Notes: a model not told the origin generated them from the letters alone. A stretch of DNA of 64,000 nt from Auraticoccus cholistanensis (GCF_009742705.1 NZ_WPCU01000005.1:580798-644797), one strand, 5' to 3'. Shown: positions 1 to 11,135, counted from the stretch's first letter. Numbers and translations: made by a program.

Positions 1-1172
1 ACCGTCTCCGGCAGCGCCAGCAGCTCGTCGAAGACGGGCTGGCTGAGCGGGGTGGCCACGTCGGTGACCACGTAGCCCAGGCTGCCGCGGGTGGCCAGCT
101 GCTGGCGCTCGATGTTGACCTCGTGGTTGCCGAACACCGTGTTGAGCCGGGCCAGCACCCCGGGCACGTTGTGGTGCAGGTGCAGCACCCGGGTCCGGCT
201 GGCGCGCTCGTCGGCCTGCACGGCGGGCAGGTTGACGCTCATCACGGTGGCCCCGGTGGCGGCGTAGTCGCGCAGCTTGCCGGCCACGAACCGGCCGATG
301 TCCTGCTGCGCCTCCTCGGTGGAACCGCCCACGTGCGGGGTCAGGATGACGTTGGGGATGCCCTGCAGGCTCGAGCGGAACGGGTCCCCCGCCGACTTCG
401 GCTCCTCGGGGAAGACGTCCACCGCCGCCCCGGCCAGGTGCCCGCTGAGCAGCCGCTCCCGCAGCGCCTCGTGGTCGACGACGATCCCCCGGCACAGGTT
501 CAGGAAGAGGCTGCGCGGCCGCATCTGGTCGAACTGCTCCGCGCCGAACAGGCCGGCGTTGCCCGGGCGGCCGTCCACGTGCAGCGAGACCGTCTCGACC
601 TTGCTGAGCAGCTCCTCGAGGCTGTCGCAGCGGCGGGCGTTGCCCAGCGCGAGCTTGTCGACGACGTCGTAGAAGTAGACCTGCATGCCCAGCGCCTCGG
701 CCACGACCGACAGCTGGCTGCCGATGTTGCCGTAGCCGACGATGCCCAGGGTGCGCCCGCGCACCTCGTGGGATCCCTTGGCCGACTTGTCCCACACCCC
801 GGCGTGCAGGGCGGCGTTCTTGTCGGTCAGGTGGCGGGCCAGCGCGATGATCTCGGCGATGGCGAGCTCGACCACGCTGCGGGTGTTGGAGAAGGGCGCG
901 TTGAACACCGGGGCACCGGCGGCGCTGGCCGCCTCCAGGTCGATCTGGTTGGTGCCGATGCAGAAGGCCCCGACCGCGGTCAGGTCCGTCTCGGCGAACA
1001 CCCGTGCCGTCACCTGGGTCTTGGAGCGGATGCCGAGCAGGTCCACGCCCTGCAGCGCGGCCACCAGCTCGTCCTCGTCCAGCGCCCCCTTGCGGGTCTC
1101 CACCTCGATGGAGCGTTCCTCCAGCAGCCGGACGGCCTCGGGGTGGATGTTCTCCAGCAGCAGGGCTCTCAC
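1..1172 (-). CDS. serA: D-3-phosphoglycerate dehydrogenase (3' end cut by window edge)
   Basis: Catalyses NAD-dependent oxidation of 3-phosphoglycerate, the first step of serine synthesis, in the cytosol. The protein begins VRALLLENIHPEA and shows the D-isomer 2-hydroxyacid dehydrogenase fold: GTNQIDLEAA, the NAD-binding GIVGYGNIGSQ segment, and the catalytic-region motif LTPHVGGSTEEAQ. A C-terminal ACT domain follows (LHLHHNVPGVLARLN...GYVVTD), where serine would inhibit allosterically. The layout is the short E. coli type (about 410 aa), without the intervening domain found in M. tuberculosis SerA. Only the last few residues are missing at the window start. The GTG start is chosen because a TAGACT -10 box (1180-1185) lies 7 nt upstream with no Shine-Dalgarno sequence, a leaderless arrangement. 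Confidence 0.95.
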   Translation of the reverse strand, partial: MRALLLENIHPEAVRLLEERSIEVETRKGALDEDELVAALQGVDLLGIRSKTQVTARVFAETDLTAVGAFCIGTNQIDLEAASAAGAPVFNAPFSNTRSVVELAIAEIIALARHLTDKNAALHAGVWDKSAKGSHEVRGRTLGIVGYGNIGSQLSVVAEALGMQVYFYDVVDKLALGNARRCDSLEELLSKVETVSLHVDGRPGNAGLFGAEQFDQMRPRSLFLNLCRGIVVDHEALRERLLSGHLAGAAVDVFPEEPKSAGDPFRSSLQGIPNVILTPHVGGSTEEAQQDIGRFVAGKLRDYAATGATVMSVNLPAVQADERASRTRVLHLHHNVPGVLARLNTVFGNHEVNIERQQLATRGSLGYVVTDVATPLSQPVFDELLALPET

Positions 1173-1231
1173 GCCGGCGAGTCTAGGAACTGCCGCCGCG
1201 GCGGCGGCCGCTCGTCCACCGGCTGGGCAGC

Positions 1232-3223
1232 TCAGGCGAGCGGGAGGACCCCCAGCCCGCTGCCCCGCAGCGTCTTCGGGGAGCCGAAGCCGCTGCCGGT
1301 GCCGGTGCCGGGACGGACCTGCCAGACGCCGTCCTTGGTGCGCGAGACCAGGTCCACCCGGCCGTCGCCGGTGAGGTCACCGGGTCCCTGCAGGGTGTAG
1401 GTGGCCCACCCGCCGGGGATCTTCTGCCCCGGCGCGAGCCCGGTGGCGGTGCCGCGGCAGAGGTAGAGGGTGCTGCCGCTGCGGACCACCACGTCGACGC
1501 GGCCGTCGCCGTCCACGTCGCCGACGCCGTGCAGCTCGGTGTGCCTGCTCCAGCCGGTGCGGATCCGGCGGTCGCCGGCGGTGCCGCCCTTGCCGTCGCC
1601 GGTCTTGAGCCACAGGTTGCCCCCGCCGGTGATCACCAGCAGGTCCGGCCGGCCGTCCCCGGAGAGGTCGCCGACGCCGGCGACGGCGCGCCGGCTGGCG
1701 GAGCCGCCGAGCTGGGTGGGGGCCGCGTAGCCGCCCAGCGGCTTGCCGCGGAGCAGCTCCAGCCGGCCGGCGGTGGTCAGCCCGGCCAGGTCCTGCACCC
1801 CGTCGCCGTCCCAGTCGCCGACGGCGGTGAGCTGGCGGTACCGGGAGGTGTCGGCCAGCACCGTCGTCGGGCTGCCGAGGGTGGTCGCGCCGGTGACGGG
1901 GTGGCTGAGCAGCCGGCCCCGGGAGTCGATGCTGGCCACGGTGACCCGCTGCGTCACCTGCTGGGTGCGGGGGAAGGTGCGCCACCTGGCCGACGCCGAG
2001 ACGGTGAAGTAGCTGGAGCGCAGCCCGAACCGGCCCCGGAAGGTGTCGCCGCTGACGGTGGTGCGGCCCTTCGTGCCGATGACCTCGATCTTCTGCACCC
2101 GGCCACCCCAGCTGCCCTGCCCGTCGCGCTGGGCCACCCGCAGCTGCACCACCGTGCCGACGGCCGGCCACTGCCGGGTCAGCTCGGCGCTGGTCAGCGT
2201 CCTCGTCCAGGACTGGTCGGCGACCACGCCGTCGTAGGGGTCCTTGCGGGCCGTCAGGTAGGGGTGGTCGCCGCGGACGGTCTGCCCGCCGTTGGAGGCC
2301 GAGAACTGGGTCAGCGCCGCACGCCCGCCGGAGGTGACGACGTGGCGGGCGGTGGCCCGGACGGCGTCGTCGCCGCCGCTGGTCTCGTGCACGGTGCGAC
2401 GTCCGCCGCTGGTGGTGGCCGCACCCTTGTAGACCTGGCAGGCGGTCGTGTCGCACAGGTCGTACCCGGTGGCGGTCGAGGCGTCGCGCAGCCGCAGCGC
2501 GTAGCTGCGGGCCGCGACCGCCTGGGCGCGGACGGCGTCCTTCGCCCAGGAGGTCGGCATCTCGGCGGGGACGACGCCGCGCAGGTAGGACTCGAGGTCC
2601 ACCGTGTTGACCGTCCGGGCCGAGGAGCCGGAGGCGACCAGCCCGACCCGGCCGCGGTACTCCGTCACCGCACCGCCCGGCAGCACCACCGAGACGACGT
2701 CGGCCGAGCTGTCGAACACCCACGGCCGGTCGGCGGCGAGCCCGGGGCTGCGGGTCTTCCAGCTGCCCGACGCGGCCCGGTGCTCCAGCACGAAGCCGCT
2801 GCCGGAGCGGCGCACTCGCCACTCGGCGTAGCTGCTGCCGGTGGGCAGGGTGACGTAGCGGTCGGCCTCGGGCTCGTGCAGCCGCAGCCCCTTCGCCGCC
2901 TTCACGGTCAGGCTGGCGTCGCTGTCGGCGGTGATCCAGACCCGCACGGACGTGGCCGGCAGCGCGGTCACCTTGGTGCCCGGGTAGTAGAAGGCGAGGA
3001 TCTCGCGCCAGTCCAGGCCCTTGGTGGCGGCCCCGTAGGCGCCCCACTGCGACATCCCCCAGCCGTGGCCGAAGCCCTTGCCGGAGACGGTGAAGGTGCC
3101 GGCCGTCGGGCTGACGGCGGAGTCGGCCCGGGCCGGCGGTGCCGTGCTCAGCGCGGCGCCGGCCAGCAGGGCGAGGACGGAGACGAGGACGCCCGCCAGG
3201 CGGCGTCGGGGTCGGTGCGGCAC
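1232..3223 (-). CDS. Secreted SpoIID/LytB-domain protein with C-terminal FG-GAP repeats
   Basis: 663 aa. An N-terminal Sec signal peptide (about residues 1-33, ending APPARA) is followed by a SpoIID/LytB domain. Its hallmark segments are GKGFGHGWGMSQWGAYG (about 48-64) and GVVPAEMPTSWAKDAVRAQAVAARSYA (the VPAEMP part near 217-224). In SpoIID the glutamate of this motif is catalytic for glycan-strand lysis of peptidoglycan. From about residue 460 there are four or five FG-GAP/VCBS-type repeats, each with a calcium-loop-like D-x-D-G-D-G (GDWDGDGVQD, GDVDGDGRVD, GDLTGDGRVD), probably a beta-propeller. It is likely an extracellular cell-wall enzyme or binding protein. A GTG start is supported by AGGAG 8 nt upstream. 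The actual murein substrate cannot be read from sequence. Confidence 0.85.
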   Translation of the reverse strand: MPHRPRRRLAGVLVSVLALLAGAALSTAPPARADSAVSPTAGTFTVSGKGFGHGWGMSQWGAYGAATKGLDWREILAFYYPGTKVTALPATSVRVWITADSDASLTVKAAKGLRLHEPEADRYVTLPTGSSYAEWRVRRSGSGFVLEHRAASGSWKTRSPGLAADRPWVFDSSADVVSVVLPGGAVTEYRGRVGLVASGSSARTVNTVDLESYLRGVVPAEMPTSWAKDAVRAQAVAARSYALRLRDASTATGYDLCDTTACQVYKGAATTSGGRRTVHETSGGDDAVRATARHVVTSGGRAALTQFSASNGGQTVRGDHPYLTARKDPYDGVVADQSWTRTLTSAELTRQWPAVGTVVQLRVAQRDGQGSWGGRVQKIEVIGTKGRTTVSGDTFRGRFGLRSSYFTVSASARWRTFPRTQQVTQRVTVASIDSRGRLLSHPVTGATTLGSPTTVLADTSRYRQLTAVGDWDGDGVQDLAGLTTAGRLELLRGKPLGGYAAPTQLGGSASRRAVAGVGDLSGDGRPDLLVITGGGNLWLKTGDGKGGTAGDRRIRTGWSRHTELHGVGDVDGDGRVDVVVRSGSTLYLCRGTATGLAPGQKIPGGWATYTLQGPGDLTGDGRVDLVSRTKDGVWQVRPGTGTGSGFGSPKTLRGSGLGVLPLA

Positions 3224-3382
3224 AGGGGGACTCCTGGTAGACGGATCCCCCGATCACGCAGGCGTATCGTCGCCCGCACGGCCCCGTTCGGCAAGGGGTG
3301 GAGCGCCACCTCAGGTGCGGGTCGAGGGTTGGTGGGGAGCCTGGCGGGTGGCCCGGGCCGCCGTGCGCGGCAGGATGTCCCC

Positions 3383-4513
3383 ATGGGACCACCCCCGCTG
3401 CTCCGCCTGACGCTGCGGGCCTTCGACGCCAGCGAGCGCACCGCCCGACGCGGCACCGCCTCGCTCGGGCGCCGGGCCCGCCGGCTGCGGTTCCGGGCCT
3501 TCATGATCGCCCAGTGCGCCGTCACGGCCGGGCTGGCCTACTGGGTGGCCGGCCGGGTGCTCGGGCACCCGATGCCGATCTTCGCCCCGGTGGCGGCCAT
3601 CGTCTGCCTCGGCTTCTCCTTCGGCCAGCGGTTCAGCCGCGCGGTGGAGATGGCGGTCGGGGTCGCGCTGGGGGTGCTGGTGGGCGACGTGTTCGTCCGG
3701 GTCTTCGGCTCCGGGCCCTGGCAGGTGGTGGTGGTCGCCGGGGTGGCCATGTCGATCGCCACCCTGGTGGGGGCCCGCAACCTGATGGTGATCCAGGCCG
3801 GGGTGCAGTCCACCATCGTCGTGACCCTGCTGCCGGCGGCCGGTGAGGGGGTGTCGCGCTGGCTGGACGCCGTGGTGGGCTGCGCGCTGGCGCTGCTGGT
3901 CACCACGGTGGCGCCGTCGGCCCCGCTGGTGCGTCCCCGGATCCTGGTCGCGGAGGCGCTGACGGAGGTGTCGGGGACGGTGCGCGCCGCCCGGGAGGCG
4001 CTGGCCACCGGCGACCCCGGGATGGCCGAGGAGGTGCTGGCCCGCGCCCGCCGCAGCGAGACGCAGCTGTCGGCGATCGAGGAGGCGACCAGGGAGGGGA
4101 TGGCGGTGGTCCGCTACTCCCCCTTCGTGCGGGCGCACCGGCCGCAGATGGAGAGCATCGCCGCCCTCTACGAGCCGCTGGACCGGCTGATGCGCAACCT
4201 GCGGGTGATGACGCGGCGCACGGCCGTGGCGACCTTCCACTCCGAGCTGCCGCCGCCGGCGTACCTGGAGCTGATGGACGAGCTGGTCGAGGTCCTCGAC
4301 TACATGGCCGGCGAGCTGTACGAGCGGCGGCTGCCCACCGCCGCGCAGAAGCGTCTGGTCCGCCTCGCGCAGCACAGCGCCCGCACCGACCTGCGCACCA
4401 GCCTGTCCAACATCGTCGTGCTGGCCCAGATCCGCTCCATGACCGTGGACCTGCTGCAGCTGTGCGGACTCAGCTACGCCGACGCCCGGGACCTGGTGCC
4501 GGAGCTGGCCTGA
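3383..4513 (+). CDS. FUSC-family integral membrane protein
   Basis: 376 aa. The N-terminal half contains several hydrophobic segments (MIAQCAVTAGLAYWVAG, IFAPVAAIVCLGFSFG, AVGVALGVLVGDVFV, VVVVAGVAMSIATLVGA, AVVGCALALLVTTVAPSAP) in the arrangement of the FUSC/aromatic-acid exporter (ArAE) family. A soluble, helical, arginine/glutamate-rich C-terminal half follows (about residues 190-376). Related proteins are exporters of aromatic acids or of unknown substrates. ATG at 3383 is chosen because the hydrophobic domain starts about 35 residues later. The gene is divergent from the SpoIID-domain gene, with a 159-nt gap holding both promoters. The substrate is unknown. Confidence 0.75.
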   Translation: MGPPPLLRLTLRAFDASERTARRGTASLGRRARRLRFRAFMIAQCAVTAGLAYWVAGRVLGHPMPIFAPVAAIVCLGFSFGQRFSRAVEMAVGVALGVLVGDVFVRVFGSGPWQVVVVAGVAMSIATLVGARNLMVIQAGVQSTIVVTLLPAAGEGVSRWLDAVVGCALALLVTTVAPSAPLVRPRILVAEALTEVSGTVRAAREALATGDPGMAEEVLARARRSETQLSAIEEATREGMAVVRYSPFVRAHRPQMESIAALYEPLDRLMRNLRVMTRRTAVATFHSELPPPAYLELMDELVEVLDYMAGELYERRLPTAAQKRLVRLAQHSARTDLRTSLSNIVVLAQIRSMTVDLLQLCGLSYADARDLVPELA

Positions 4514-4597
4514 GCGAGGAGACCTGTTCGCAGGGGACGGGGACGTCGGTTCGGCGGCTGCGGGATAGTGGTCGGACACCGAGAGGGAGGAGCGGAC

Positions 4598-5023
4598 ATG
4601 ACTGGCGACGTGGGTGACCTGCACGTGGGCACCGTGGTGGTCAACGTGAACGACATGGACCGCGCGGTGGCGTTCTGGCGCTCGGCGCTCGGTTACCGCC
4701 TGCGGGAGTCCGAGGTGGACCCGGAGTTCACCATGCTGGTGTCGTCGGACCCGGCGAGGCCGCCCATCTCGCTGCAGCTGACCGACCAGCCGGTGCTGCA
4801 GCCGGTCCGGCTGCACCTGGACCTGTACACCAGCGAGCAGGAGCGACAGGTCGAGCGTCTGGTGGCCCTGGGCGCCAGCCGGGTCGAGGACTGGCAGTAC
4901 CCGGAGGACCCGGATTTCGTCGTGCTGCGCGACCCCGACGGCAACGAGTTCTGCGTGATCGCCCACCAGCCGGTGCCGGTCCGCACCCCCGCCCCCGAGG
5001 AGGAGGACGGGGACGAGGAGTGA
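4598..5023 (+). CDS. VOC-superfamily (glyoxalase/bleomycin-resistance fold) protein
   Basis: 141 aa. It begins VGDLHVGTVVVNVNDMDRAVAFW, the typical first beta-alpha-beta unit of the vicinal oxygen chelate fold, and ends with the paired motif VVLRDPDGNEFCVI. The first strand carries V-V-V-N rather than a clear metal-binding histidine, whereas the C-terminal NEF glutamate is present, so metal binding is uncertain. ATG at 4598 has GAGGGAGG close upstream. An in-frame start 30 nt earlier is possible but lacks a good ribosome site. It lies 84 nt after the FUSC gene on the same strand and may be cotranscribed. The biochemical role cannot be assigned; small VOC proteins of this type are often annotated only by fold. 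Confidence 0.75.
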   Translation: MTGDVGDLHVGTVVVNVNDMDRAVAFWRSALGYRLRESEVDPEFTMLVSSDPARPPISLQLTDQPVLQPVRLHLDLYTSEQERQVERLVALGASRVEDWQYPEDPDFVVLRDPDGNEFCVIAHQPVPVRTPAPEEEDGDEE

Positions 5024-5030
5024 GCCGGCC

Positions 5031-7856
5031 TCACTCCCAGGAGGAGCGGTGCAGCGTGGTGAGGGCCAGCGGGTCGCTGCCCTGCCAGGCCCGCACCAGG
5101 CCGCTCCCCTCGGGGGTGCCGGTGCGCACCAGCCGTCCCTCGCCCACCCAGTGCCGCCAGGCCCGGGCGTAGGAGCTGGCGCGCGCGCTGCTGCGCCCGA
5201 GCAGCGCCGGCACGGGGTGCCAGACCTCCTCGACCGGGGCCGGCCCGCCGCGGCCGATCCGCCAGTGGTCCCCTCGCCCGCTCACCGGGCCGGCTGAGCG
5301 CCGGCTGATCAGGTAGCGTGGCGACAGCACCGGCCCCACGGCCTCGTCCAGCACCTCGGCGAAGACCCGCGAGGCCTCGGTGCCCACCCCGGCGAGGTGG
5401 CAGCGCGAGCTGCCGTCGGAGTCGACGACCACCGCGACCGCCGCCGCCCCCGCCGGCGACAGCCCCTCCTCGTGCAGGGCGTCGGCGACCGCGCAGGCCA
5501 CCTGGTGCACGCTGGGTGGCCGGCCGGCCCCCTCGAGCAGCGAGCGTCCCCGCCGCAGCCAGAGCACGCCCTGCAGCCCCGCCGCGGACAGCACGGCCAC
5601 CACGGCGGCGGAGCTCAGGGCAGCTGCGGCGGACGAGCCTCCCGGGCCCAGCACCACGGCCAGCACGGCGGCCAGCCCGGCCAGCGCCAGCAGGGCCCAC
5701 ACCCCCGGGTGGCGCCGGGCCCGTGACGGGCCGGCCCGGGCCACCAGCTGCCCGTCGGGGAGCACGGCCACCGGCACCGGCTCGGTGGAGGTGCCCAGCT
5801 GCCGCCCGCCGGGGACGACGCGCACGACGTGCACCAGCTCGTCGCGGTAGGGCTCCCCCACCCGCCACAGGGCGGCCAGCCGCTCCCGCTGCTGGCTGCG
5901 CAGCACCATCCGGGCGTTCACCCGTCCCAGCTCCGAGGCCTCCGGCGGGTGCCAGGGCGAGAAGGCGGGGTCGAGGTGCGCGACGCCGTCCACGACGTCG
6001 CCGTCGGCGTCGACCCCCCAGAAGCCGGTGTGCTTGCGGACCAGCCGGTCCCAGTCGGTGTGCCCGGCCGGGTGGTCGGGGGCCAGGGCCACCACCGACC
6101 ACGTGAGGGCCACCTTGTCCGGCCAGCGGGGGTCGGTCCGCAGCGCCCGGCCGCGGGTCTGCACCACGGCGGTGATGGTGGTCGCGGCGGTCAGGTCGAC
6201 CAGCCCGCTGACGCCGCGGGCGTCCCAGCCCTCCCCCAGCAGGCCGCGGGTGCCGACCAGCACCTGGCAGCGGCCCGCCTCGAAGAAGTCGGTGACCTCC
6301 CGCACCCAGCGCCGGCTGTCCCACCGGCCCTGCAGCACGCCGACCCCGTCCTGCTCGCTGACGGCGAGGTCGAGGTCGTCCCCGCCGGCGGAGACCGCGG
6401 CGGCCAGCGCCCGCAGCGTCGCCGGCGCCCCGGCCACCGTCCGCCCCGTCACCAGCAGCGGGTCGAGGCAGGCGGTGCCCGGGTCGGCCAGCAGCGCCTG
6501 CAGCACCGCCCACGCCGACCCCGCCTGCGCGTCCAGCACCCCGTCGAGGGCGCTGGGCAGCGTGGCGGTGGCGCGCTCGTGGTCGCACAGCACCAGCATC
6601 CGCAGCCGGGCCCCCAGCGTGTCGCGCTCGTGGCCGACGATCTGCACGGCGGCGTGGGCCTTGGCCTCGGTGCGGGCCAGCACCCGGTCCACCGGGGAGC
6701 GGCCGCGGCGGATGCCGTTCCGGGTGAGGTGGTGGCCGAGCCCGGGCAGCACGCGGCGCAGCCGCTCCACCACGGCGGCGTCGGCCTCGTCGTCGGAGCG
6801 GGCGAGGTGGCCGTCCAGCCAGTCCTGGACCAGCAGCAGCCAGTCGGCGAGGGTGGGCTGCACCCGGTCGGCCTCGGTGGGCCGCGCCCCCCCGGGCAGC
6901 GGCATCAGCCCGGCGTGGTGCATCCGCAGGGCGGCCCGGCACAGCTCGGGGGCGCCCTCGGCCAGCACCGCCCAGCTGGTGGTGCGACGGACCGGCTCGC
7001 AGAAGCGGAGGTCGAGCCAGGACAGCAGCGAGATGCTGCCGTGGGTGGGGTCGGTGAGGTAGCTGCGCAGCTCGGCGAAGCGCTCGCCGTCGGCGGCCAG
7101 CCAGGCCTGCTCGGACGGGGTCGGGGTCACCAGCCAGGCCAGCTCGGCGAAGGGGGCGAGGTCGCCCTCCTTGACCAGGGCGGGGATCGAGGCCTCGTAG
7201 ACCACCTCGCCGAAGACGGCCTCCACCAGCTCCGCCTCGCAGCGGGTGAGCGCCGCCGGCGGGGTGGCGGTCAGGCCGAGCACGCGGACGTCGGCCAGCT
7301 CGGTCAGCAGCTCCTGCAGCAGCCGTCCCCACACCTGCAGCAGGTGGTGGCACTCGTCGAGGACCAGCAGCAGCGGGCCCGCGGTCCGGAGCCGGGCCAC
7401 CAGCTCGGCGCCGTTGTCGTGCAGCCGGCCCAGCAGGGACACCTCCCCGCCGTCCTCCTCCACCTCGGAGTCGGGGTCGAAGACCGCGAGCGACTGGTAG
7501 GTGAGCGCCGTCAGCTCGGCGGACAGGTCGCGGTCGGCGCCGCAGCGCGCCGGCAGCACCCCCAGCCCGGCCAACCGGGTGGCCTCGGCGAGCCACTGCC
7601 CCTGGATGGCGGTGTTGGGCGAGAGCACGACCACCCGCTCGACCGGGTCGTCTGCGTCGGCGAGCCGCTCGGCCGCCAGCCACAGCCCGACCAGCGTCTT
7701 GCCCGCTCCGGGTGGGAGCACCACCCAGGCCCGCCGGCCGCCCCCGCCCCAGCTGGCGCGGACGGCGTCCAGCGCCTCCTGCTGGTGCCGACGCGGGACC
7801 GGGGCGGCGGGGACGGGGGTCGGGGCCGGCGCGCTCGACTGGTGCTGGGCTCTCAT
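5031..7856 (-). CDS. Superfamily 2 helicase with C-terminal two-segment membrane region
   Basis: 941 aa. SF2 motifs are complete: Q-like RRHQQEALDA, Walker A PPGAGKT, DECHH (motif II), LTATPP (III), VGTRGLLGEGWDARG (V) and QTRGRALR (VI). A large insertion of about 250 residues separates the two RecA lobes. After about residue 714 come two hydrophobic stretches (about 718-738 and 742-765, Ala/Leu/Val-rich) linked by a Gly-Pro-Gly-Gly turn. A roughly 170-residue cytoplasmic-type C-terminal domain follows, containing SPRYLISRR. This suggests a membrane-tethered DNA or RNA helicase or translocase, which is unusual. The promoter is leaderless-like (TAGCGT at 7866-7871, overlapping the stop of the EamA gene). 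No nuclease or methylase gene is adjacent, so a restriction or defence role is not supported by context. Confidence 0.85.
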   Translation of the reverse strand: MRAQHQSSAPAPTPVPAAPVPRRHQQEALDAVRASWGGGGRRAWVVLPPGAGKTLVGLWLAAERLADADDPVERVVVLSPNTAIQGQWLAEATRLAGLGVLPARCGADRDLSAELTALTYQSLAVFDPDSEVEEDGGEVSLLGRLHDNGAELVARLRTAGPLLLVLDECHHLLQVWGRLLQELLTELADVRVLGLTATPPAALTRCEAELVEAVFGEVVYEASIPALVKEGDLAPFAELAWLVTPTPSEQAWLAADGERFAELRSYLTDPTHGSISLLSWLDLRFCEPVRRTTSWAVLAEGAPELCRAALRMHHAGLMPLPGGARPTEADRVQPTLADWLLLVQDWLDGHLARSDDEADAAVVERLRRVLPGLGHHLTRNGIRRGRSPVDRVLARTEAKAHAAVQIVGHERDTLGARLRMLVLCDHERATATLPSALDGVLDAQAGSAWAVLQALLADPGTACLDPLLVTGRTVAGAPATLRALAAAVSAGGDDLDLAVSEQDGVGVLQGRWDSRRWVREVTDFFEAGRCQVLVGTRGLLGEGWDARGVSGLVDLTAATTITAVVQTRGRALRTDPRWPDKVALTWSVVALAPDHPAGHTDWDRLVRKHTGFWGVDADGDVVDGVAHLDPAFSPWHPPEASELGRVNARMVLRSQQRERLAALWRVGEPYRDELVHVVRVVPGGRQLGTSTEPVPVAVLPDGQLVARAGPSRARRHPGVWALLALAGLAAVLAVVLGPGGSSAAAALSSAAVVAVLSAAGLQGVLWLRRGRSLLEGAGRPPSVHQVACAVADALHEEGLSPAGAAAVAVVVDSDGSSRCHLAGVGTEASRVFAEVLDEAVGPVLSPRYLISRRSAGPVSGRGDHWRIGRGGPAPVEEVWHPVPALLGRSSARASSYARAWRHWVGEGRLVRTGTPEGSGLVRAWQGSDPLALTTLHRSSWE

Positions 7857-7868
7857 CGCCCGCCCACG

Positions 7869-8804
7869 CTAGCGGCGGGCGGGCCTCCGGAGCCGGGTGA
7901 GGGCGACCCCGGCCAGGGAGACGGCGCCGCCCAGCAGCGCGACGGCGGTGGGGGTCTCGGCCAGGAACAGCCACGACAGCAGCACCGCGATGCCCGGCAC
8001 GACGTAGGAGGAGGCCGCCATCCGGCCCGCGCTGGTGCGCGACAGGGCGTAGGTCCACAGCAGGAACGCCACCGCGGTGGGGAAGATCCCGAGGTAGACC
8101 ACGCCGAGCGTGGCCGGCCACGACCGTCCGCCCAGCTGCTCCAGCGCCGTCCCGGCGAACGGCAGGGTGACCGCCGTCCCGGCCAGGCAGCCCAGCCAGG
8201 TGACGGTCAGCGGCTCCGCGGTGGCCAGGGCCTGCTTCTGCAGCAGCACCCCGACCGCGTACAGCCCGGCGGCCGCCAGGGCCAGGCCGACCCCCAGCGG
8301 GTGCAGCCGCCCGGTCCAGGAGGCGGAGGCGATCAGCAGCACGCCGGCGAAGGCGACCAGCAGCCCCAGCAGCAGCTGCGGCGGGAACCCCTCGCGGAGC
8401 AGGAACCCGGCGAGCAGCGCCACCAGCACCGGGGCCAGGTTGACCAGCATGGCGGTGGTGCCGGCGTCGACCAGCCGCCCGGCGGCGTTGACCGTGACGG
8501 TGTAGACGCCGAACCACAGCGCCCCGTAGCCGAGGGTCGCCGCCAGCGCCCGGCCCCGCGGCAGCGGCGGGGTGCGTCGCCCGGCGCGCCGGGCTCGTCG
8601 CAGCAGCACCAGGGCGGTCAGCACCGCCGAGCCGACCAGCAGCCGTCCCAGCGCCATCGGGCCGGGGTCGACGGTGTCGCCCAGCGCGCGGATGACGACG
8701 AAGGAGGAGGCCCAGAAGGTCATGGTCACCGCGGCCGCGGCCAGCGGCAGCCAGCTGCGCTGCCGTACCGCCGCAGAGGTCGAGGTGGGAGAGGACACCG
8801 ACAT
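7869..8804 (-). CDS. EamA/DMT-family transporter
   Basis: 311 aa. About ten hydrophobic segments form two EamA repeats. The first begins LPLAAAAVTMTFWASSFVVIRAL. The second starts near HPLGVGLALAAAGLYAVGVLLQ and ends in FLLWTYALSRTSAGRMAASSYVVPGIAVLLSW, a typical DMT sequence. Family members export metabolites or take up small molecules, and the substrate is not predictable here. The start is set at the ATG with GGAGGGTGGCGGC immediately upstream; an in-frame start 72 nt further up would add a non-hydrophobic, poorly supported extension. It ends 12 nt before the start of the helicase gene on the same strand, so the two could share a transcript. Confidence 0.85.
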   Translation of the reverse strand: MSVSSPTSTSAAVRQRSWLPLAAAAVTMTFWASSFVVIRALGDTVDPGPMALGRLLVGSAVLTALVLLRRARRAGRRTPPLPRGRALAATLGYGALWFGVYTVTVNAAGRLVDAGTTAMLVNLAPVLVALLAGFLLREGFPPQLLLGLLVAFAGVLLIASASWTGRLHPLGVGLALAAAGLYAVGVLLQKQALATAEPLTVTWLGCLAGTAVTLPFAGTALEQLGGRSWPATLGVVYLGIFPTAVAFLLWTYALSRTSAGRMAASSYVVPGIAVLLSWLFLAETPTAVALLGGAVSLAGVALTRLRRPARR

Positions 8805-8931
8805 GCCGCCACCCTCCCCACCGGGTCGGTGCCCGACAAGCGACATCTCCTTCCGGGTGCTGCAGCCCCGCTGCACGGTGCTGCGCCGGGGGCCCCGCGC
8901 CGCGCCGGCGGCCGGCGTCTAGCGTGGGTGG

Positions 8932-10959
<2,028 letters not shown>

Positions 10960-10980
10960 CGACCGGCACACCCAGCCGAT

Positions 10981-11009
10981 TTGGCCTCCTCGTCATCGCT
11001 CTGTAATGT
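10981..11009 (+). promoter_or_regulatory. Promoter of the initiator tRNA
   Basis: A -35 TTGGCC (10981-10986), a 17-nt spacer and a -10 TAATGT (11004-11009) lie immediately upstream of the tRNA. The predicted start at about 11016 is 5 nt from the mature 5' end. Consistent with a sigma-A/HrdB type housekeeping promoter. Confidence 0.65.
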
Positions 11010-11020
11010 TGTGCTCACGA

Positions 11021-11094
11021 CGCGGGGTGGAGCAGCTCGGTAGCTCGCTGGGCTCATAACCCAGAGGTCACAGGTTCAAATCCTGTCCCCGCTA
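11021..11094 (+). tRNA. Initiator tRNA-fMet (anticodon CAT)
   Basis: 74 nt, CCA not encoded. The anticodon CAT sits at 11055-11057. It is recognised as the initiator tRNA because the first acceptor position is unpaired (C1 against T72) and the anticodon stem carries three consecutive G-C pairs (GGG opposite CCC), both features of bacterial fMet tRNAs. The T arm reads ACAGG-TTCAAAT-CCTGT. Acceptor pairs 2-71 to 7-66 are all G-C or C-G. Confidence 0.97.
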
Positions 11095-11100
11095 CGGACG

Positions 11101-11135
11101 TCAGGCCCGGAGTTCACCACGATCTCCGGGCCTGA
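11101..11135 (+). terminator. Terminator-like hairpin after tRNA-fMet
   Basis: A perfect 12-bp stem (11101-11112 with 11124-11135), an 11-nt loop, then CTGCTTTCT. It starts 6 nt beyond the tRNA 3' end. The T-tract is poor, as is usual in high-GC actinobacteria. Confidence 0.75.

Noticed and set aside
123-1400. Long plus-strand open frame antisense to serA
   Set aside because: Low-complexity His/Gln/Val-rich translation without any motif; the serA frame on the other strand is clearly real. High GC yields many such shadows.
1377-3392. 671-codon minus-strand frame overlapping the SpoIID gene
   Set aside because: Pro/Arg/Gly-rich shadow frame; the 663-aa frame has signal peptide, SpoIID and FG-GAP motifs.
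5031-7856. Restriction or phage-defence helicase
   Set aside because: No nuclease, methylase or other defence gene adjoins it; neighbours are a transporter and a VOC protein.
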